A stretch of DNA of 10,119 nt, from the NCBI GenBank assembly GCA_003024985.2, contig PXIH01S0044288.1. One strand, 5' to 3'. Below are positions 7,680 through 10,119 of this stretch, one piece after another. Numbering within the stretch: position 1 is the stretch's first letter; each line of letters opens with the position of its first letter. Source of the stretch: Euperipatoides rowelli (Eukaryota; Onychophora; Udeonychophora; Euonychophora; Peripatopsidae). The position numbers and the translations under genes were made by a program. The notes beneath the pieces are model-generated. The model had not been told where the DNA came from and made no database searches. It saw nothing but the letters and a program-made list of their open reading frames with translations.

Positions 7680-8650
7680 AATTCAAATCTTTATTGCTTA
7701 AGAATATACAATTATTATGCAAATCATCGGCAAAATGAAACATCACTAGTTACAAGAGGAAAAAAAGAAAAACAGAAAAACAAATAAAACATATCTAAGC
7801 ATATAGAGTATGTAGCAACATTAAATAAGGACATATAAAACATAATATAATTTTCTTAAAAACTGATTTACATATAAAGAAAAAAAAATCAGTATCGGTA
7901 TTCAAAATAGATTTCAATAAATTAAAAAAATACATCAAAACAAACAATAAATAAGTCACTCATTCAGATAAAACAAAAGAAATAGTAGGCCATTATTGAT
8001 AATTCATTGGATTTATTTCCATAATAATAAAAGATTTTAAACATTTTTTTTAAAATGACCCAGAGAGAAGTCAAAATAACTTCTATCAAGATCGTTCCAA
8101 ATTTTAATATATCGCATAGCAATAGAACTTTTAATTCTATTAGATTTTAAATTTCTTTGTAAGATGCCAAAATTTTGAGACTCTCCATAATTTTTAGTTT
8201 TCAAAATAAATAATCTTTTAACATTCCTATTAATCACCACTTTTTTATACAGTATATAAAAATCATATCATATTGTATATTTTTCTTTGAATGGGAGTTA
8301 GAGTATTAATTACCTTTAATCTATATACATGTATATAATCTTTTTTAAATAAAGTTTTTACTTTTTTAGTGATACTTCTAAAAAAAATTTCTAAATGTTT
8401 AATATCTTTCTTGTATAAATGATTTACAACAGAATTGCCATAATCAATACTCAAGTGGCTGTATGTATATTTCATACAGCATTTTAAAAGAAAATTGATC
8501 GATAAATTTAAACTGATTATTCAAAATTCTAAACTTTATACTGAACAGCTGTTTCCAATTTAGAGTATTGCTCAACCCTGATATATTGAGCTGGTGTATT
8601 TCAATTTTATTATTCTTGATCAGTATCATCATCCCTGAGCCCCTAGCCAA
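7680..8650 (-). mobile_element. Degenerate CR1-like LINE, RT C-terminus plus probable 3' UTR
   Basis: Three minus-strand open pieces in three different frames line up in order with the end of a CR1/L2-type reverse transcriptase. Piece 1 (8444-8650) ends FKFIDQFSFKMLYEIYIQPLEY, matching F-YLD---F--LY---VRPHLEY. Piece 2 (8263-8475) has DYGNSVVNHLYKKDIKHLE and RLKVINTLTPIQRKIYNMI, matching YG-SVWNPYLKKDI--LE and RLK-L-L-TL--RR--DMI. Piece 3 (8037-8240) has VKRLFILKTKNYGESQNFG, AMRYIKIWNDLDRSYFDF and GHFKKNV-stop, matching the usual ending R-V--WN-LP--V--A-SV--FK-RL. The junction near 8455 repeats the EY/DYG region with a few extra bases, and the junction near 8255 reads on in another frame as FYILYKKV. 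The coding remnant ends at 8037. Below it lies about 350 bp of low-complexity sequence, which may be the 3' UTR, ending near an AATAAAG motif (7689-7695). It lies in the sense direction relative to the CAP-G exon. The left boundary is a guess. Confidence -1.
7682..7697 (-). other. Possible 3' terminus of the CR1-like LINE (AATAAAG-ATTTGAAT)
   Basis: The minus strand reads GCAATAAAGATTTGAAT, a polyadenylation-like hexamer followed by a TTTGAA-type tail. Many arthropod LINEs end with AATAAA and a short TTTGA-like tail, from general knowledge. It lies about 340 bp beyond the LINE stop codon, a plausible UTR length. No target-site duplication was identified, so the boundary is tentative. Confidence -1.
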
Positions 8651-9348
8651 AATTATAAGTAGTTATAATTAATTTATACAGTTTGTCAAGCAGTAGAGTT
8701 GTTACAGTAATTTGCAATCTTTTAGTCAATAGTTACTGTATGGTCTTTTATAGTGCCTGTCTTTTCCTCAAAGTCATCATCAGAGTTTTAAATATGTAAG
8801 ATAAAATCAGCGCAATTGCCATTAAATCCAAAATTTAATTTTAATTTTAATCTAGTTGTTGCACATTAAGTACTCATTTCATTTATTAGTCAAAATTAAT
8901 AATAGACTAATACAGCAATTTTTAGCAGTTTTGCAATTTATCCTCAAATTTTGATGAAGTCATTTGAACCTATGTTTATGAAAAAAATATGACTAATATA
9001 CCTAAAAATAAACAAATTTAAGACAATTCATTCAAAAGATTATCACAAATCTAGAAGCAATGTAATTATGTATTGTACAGTATAAAGTTTAAACAATTTT
9101 TAAACTTTTTATTTAGTCTAGTGTTTTTTTTATTGAAATTTTTACTCGATTAAAAAAATATTGGGTTTAAAGAATTTAAAAAAATAAAATTTACAAACTT
9201 AAACTATACATCATTTTAAAACTGGGTGGGTCTACCAAAACTAAAAGCACAAAAAAAAATATTTTTTTATAATTTCAAAATAAAAAATAAATAAAAAATT
9301 GATTTCTTTAGCTAATAAATAAAAATTTATTATTTTTAAACATACAGT
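8651..9348 (-). other. Probable CAP-G intron sequence downstream of the exon
   Basis: This lies directly after the splice donor on the minus strand. I looked for the expected continuation of CAP-G (a LRTGAAEG-like block) and did not find it here or further left. It begins (8651-8670) with an AT-only 8-bp hairpin around GTAG that is probably chance. Confidence -1.
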
Positions 9349-9357
9349 AATTACCTC
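9349..9357 (-). promoter_or_regulatory. Splice donor of the CAP-G exon
   Basis: The minus strand reads GAG|GTAATT, a good match to the AG|GTRAGT donor consensus. It falls exactly after the LDSE residues, where similarity to the condensin family stops. The frame that continues past the donor is AT-rich and ends near 9241 without family resemblance, as expected for intron sequence. Confidence -1.
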
Positions 9358-9576
9358 ACTATCCAATAGAGATGTTAAACTAGCAATTAATTGTGTGGCA
9401 ACTTTCTCTTCCTTTGGAAACTGAGATGTATCATCCTCAGGAATACTGTCATCTTTATCTACCTTGTCTTCATCTATTTCCTCCAACTTAAAGGCTTCCA
9501 GACCAAAAATTATTAGAAGATCAAAAATAAATTTTAAAGCTGTAATCTGAATAGTCTCCACATCAAGCTTACTTAT
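9355..9576 (-). CDS. Cap-G: Internal exon of condensin complex subunit 3 (CAP-G)
   Basis: CAP-G is the HEAT-repeat, non-SMC subunit of condensin I, which binds DNA and the kleisin subunit and compacts mitotic chromosomes. Read on the minus strand, the 222-bp exon gives 74 residues with no stop. It starts ISKLDVETIQITALKFIFDL, runs through a hydrophobic helix (LLIIFGLEAF), then an acidic, probably disordered stretch of about 25 residues rich in D/E/K, and ends in a helix closing with SLTSLLDSE. From memory, vertebrate NCAPG has the same order: a QI-ALK-LFD-L-FG helix, an acidic linker, then a helix ending LDSEV followed by LRTGAAEG. The 5' edge is set by a T18-AG acceptor (AG at 9577-9578). 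The 3' edge is set by GAG|gtaatt (GT at 9353-9354), after which the frame becomes AT-rich noise. Both junctions are phase 0. The start codon and all other exons lie outside or were not found. It could be a fragment of a duplicated gene, but the intact frame and splice sites favour a real exon. Confidence -1.
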
Positions 9577-9600
9577 CTAAAAAAAAAAAAAAAAAACCCC
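9577..9600 (-). promoter_or_regulatory. Splice acceptor with T18 polypyrimidine tract for the CAP-G exon
   Basis: On the minus strand the sequence reads GGGG, then eighteen T (9596-9579), then AG (9578-9577), directly followed by the open CAP-G frame. The uninterrupted T run touching the AG is an unusually pure polypyrimidine tract. No branch point could be assigned with confidence. Homopolymer length here is prone to sequencing error, but the exon frame does not depend on it. Confidence -1.
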
Positions 9601-10072
9601 TCAATAAATTGATTTTGAAATAACCAAACAATTAAACATTGAAAACAACCGAAAAGATAAATTATAACCGATTTAATCAAGTTAATGTTTTTTTTTTTTT
9701 AAAGTCCAAAAGTGAATTAAAATATCATAATTACTACATCTGGAATGAAATAACCAATTTCAGACTACATGAATCTATCCAGTGTCCAGGTGTTTAAATA
9801 TTTTTTTTACATCTGATACTTTAATCAATCTGTTTTAATATTTTTTTTTAATGTTTATATTTAAACTGTTTAACTTCTTGGCTCAGATTTTCACAAATGA
9901 TTAGATGGAGTACAATTTTTAGAAGGATCAATTTTATCCATATATTTTTGGCTATTGTATATTATTCTAATCATGTATGTATGAAAACAAGTAGAATTCC
10001 AGCGATCAAGCATGTATCTTAACATTCATTTTGTTACAATAATATTTACTTATATACTTTTTAAATGGAATG
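9601..10072 (-). other. Probable CAP-G intron sequence upstream of the exon
   Basis: AT-rich DNA with a T13 run (9688-9700) and no reading frame resembling the preceding part of CAP-G. It is taken as the intron before the exon, up to the possible hAT terminus at 10073. Confidence -1.
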
Positions 10073-10119
10073 CAGGGCTCGAATTTCATGGTAGCCCTGT
10101 AGCCCATATCTACCAAAAA
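10073..10119. mobile_element. Possible terminus of a second hAT element, cut by the window edge
   Basis: The sequence CAGGGCTCGAATTTCATGG begins at 10073 and resembles hAT terminal repeats of the CAGGG-CTCGAA form. It contains an inverted pair, CAGGGCT (10073-10079) and AGCCCTG (10093-10099), and a repeated GTAGCCC. It is clearly more GC-rich than the AT-rich DNA to its left, giving a sharp compositional edge. The other end, the duplicated target site (left candidate TGGAATG) and any transposase lie beyond the window, so this is tentative. Confidence -1.

Noticed and set aside
8322-8337. 16-bp perfect palindrome TATATACATGTATATA
   Set aside because: It lies within the decayed LINE coding region and is made of alternating TA steps, so it is likely chance.
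8651-8670. AATTATAA-GTAG-TTATAATT hairpin
   Set aside because: The arms are entirely A and T in an AT-rich region, so chance is sufficient.
9792-9866. Inverted words GTTTAAATA and TATTTAAAC about 60 bp apart
   Set aside because: The arms are AT-rich 9-mers containing the TTTAAA palindrome, with T runs between and no flanking duplication.

Overview
This window looks like non-coding, AT-rich nuclear DNA from an animal, most likely an invertebrate. The reasons are very high A+T (roughly 70% or more by eye), long homopolymer runs, no bacterial-style gene packing, one spliced exon, and several kinds of degenerate animal transposable element. The phylum cannot be fixed from this sequence. L2/CR1-type LINEs, tRNA-derived SINEs and hAT MITEs occur in arthropods, cnidarians, molluscs and others. 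Two ambiguous bases (4513 and 5844) lie in T-rich tracts and suggest a draft assembly.

The only host protein-coding sequence I can support is one internal exon on the minus strand, at 9355-9576. It is 74 codons long and encodes part of condensin complex subunit 3 (CAP-G/NCAPG). It has a T18-AG splice acceptor, a GAG|gtaatt donor, and phase 0 at both ends. The next CAP-G exon was not found to its left, so the rest of the window is either a very long intron or the exon is an isolated fragment.

Layout from left to right. 1-1100 has no recognisable gene. 1100-2800 is unassigned but holds a primer-binding-site-like motif (minus strand), two CpG-containing patches, a short open frame and a TATA-like octamer (minus strand). 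2800-4620 is very AT-rich with one strong hairpin (3125-3158). 4620-4880 is a probable tRNA-derived SINE with a good B box. 5098-5692 is the broken 3' end of a LINE reverse transcriptase (plus strand, L2/CR1 group). 6154-6199 has a cluster of small inverted repeats. 6687-7011 is a 325-bp hAT-type MITE with a perfect 8-bp target-site duplication. 7118-7203 has a pair of small stem-loops. 7680-8650 is a second broken LINE 3' end (minus strand, CR1-like) with a possible 3' terminus. 9355-9576 is the CAP-G exon. 10073 to the right edge may be the beginning of another hAT element.

The parts do not form a cooperating system. The picture is an intron or intergenic region of a cell-division gene that has collected and decayed several transposon families. 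I found no convincing novel system; the best-supported unusual items are the MITE, the SINE and the symmetric CAP-G exon.
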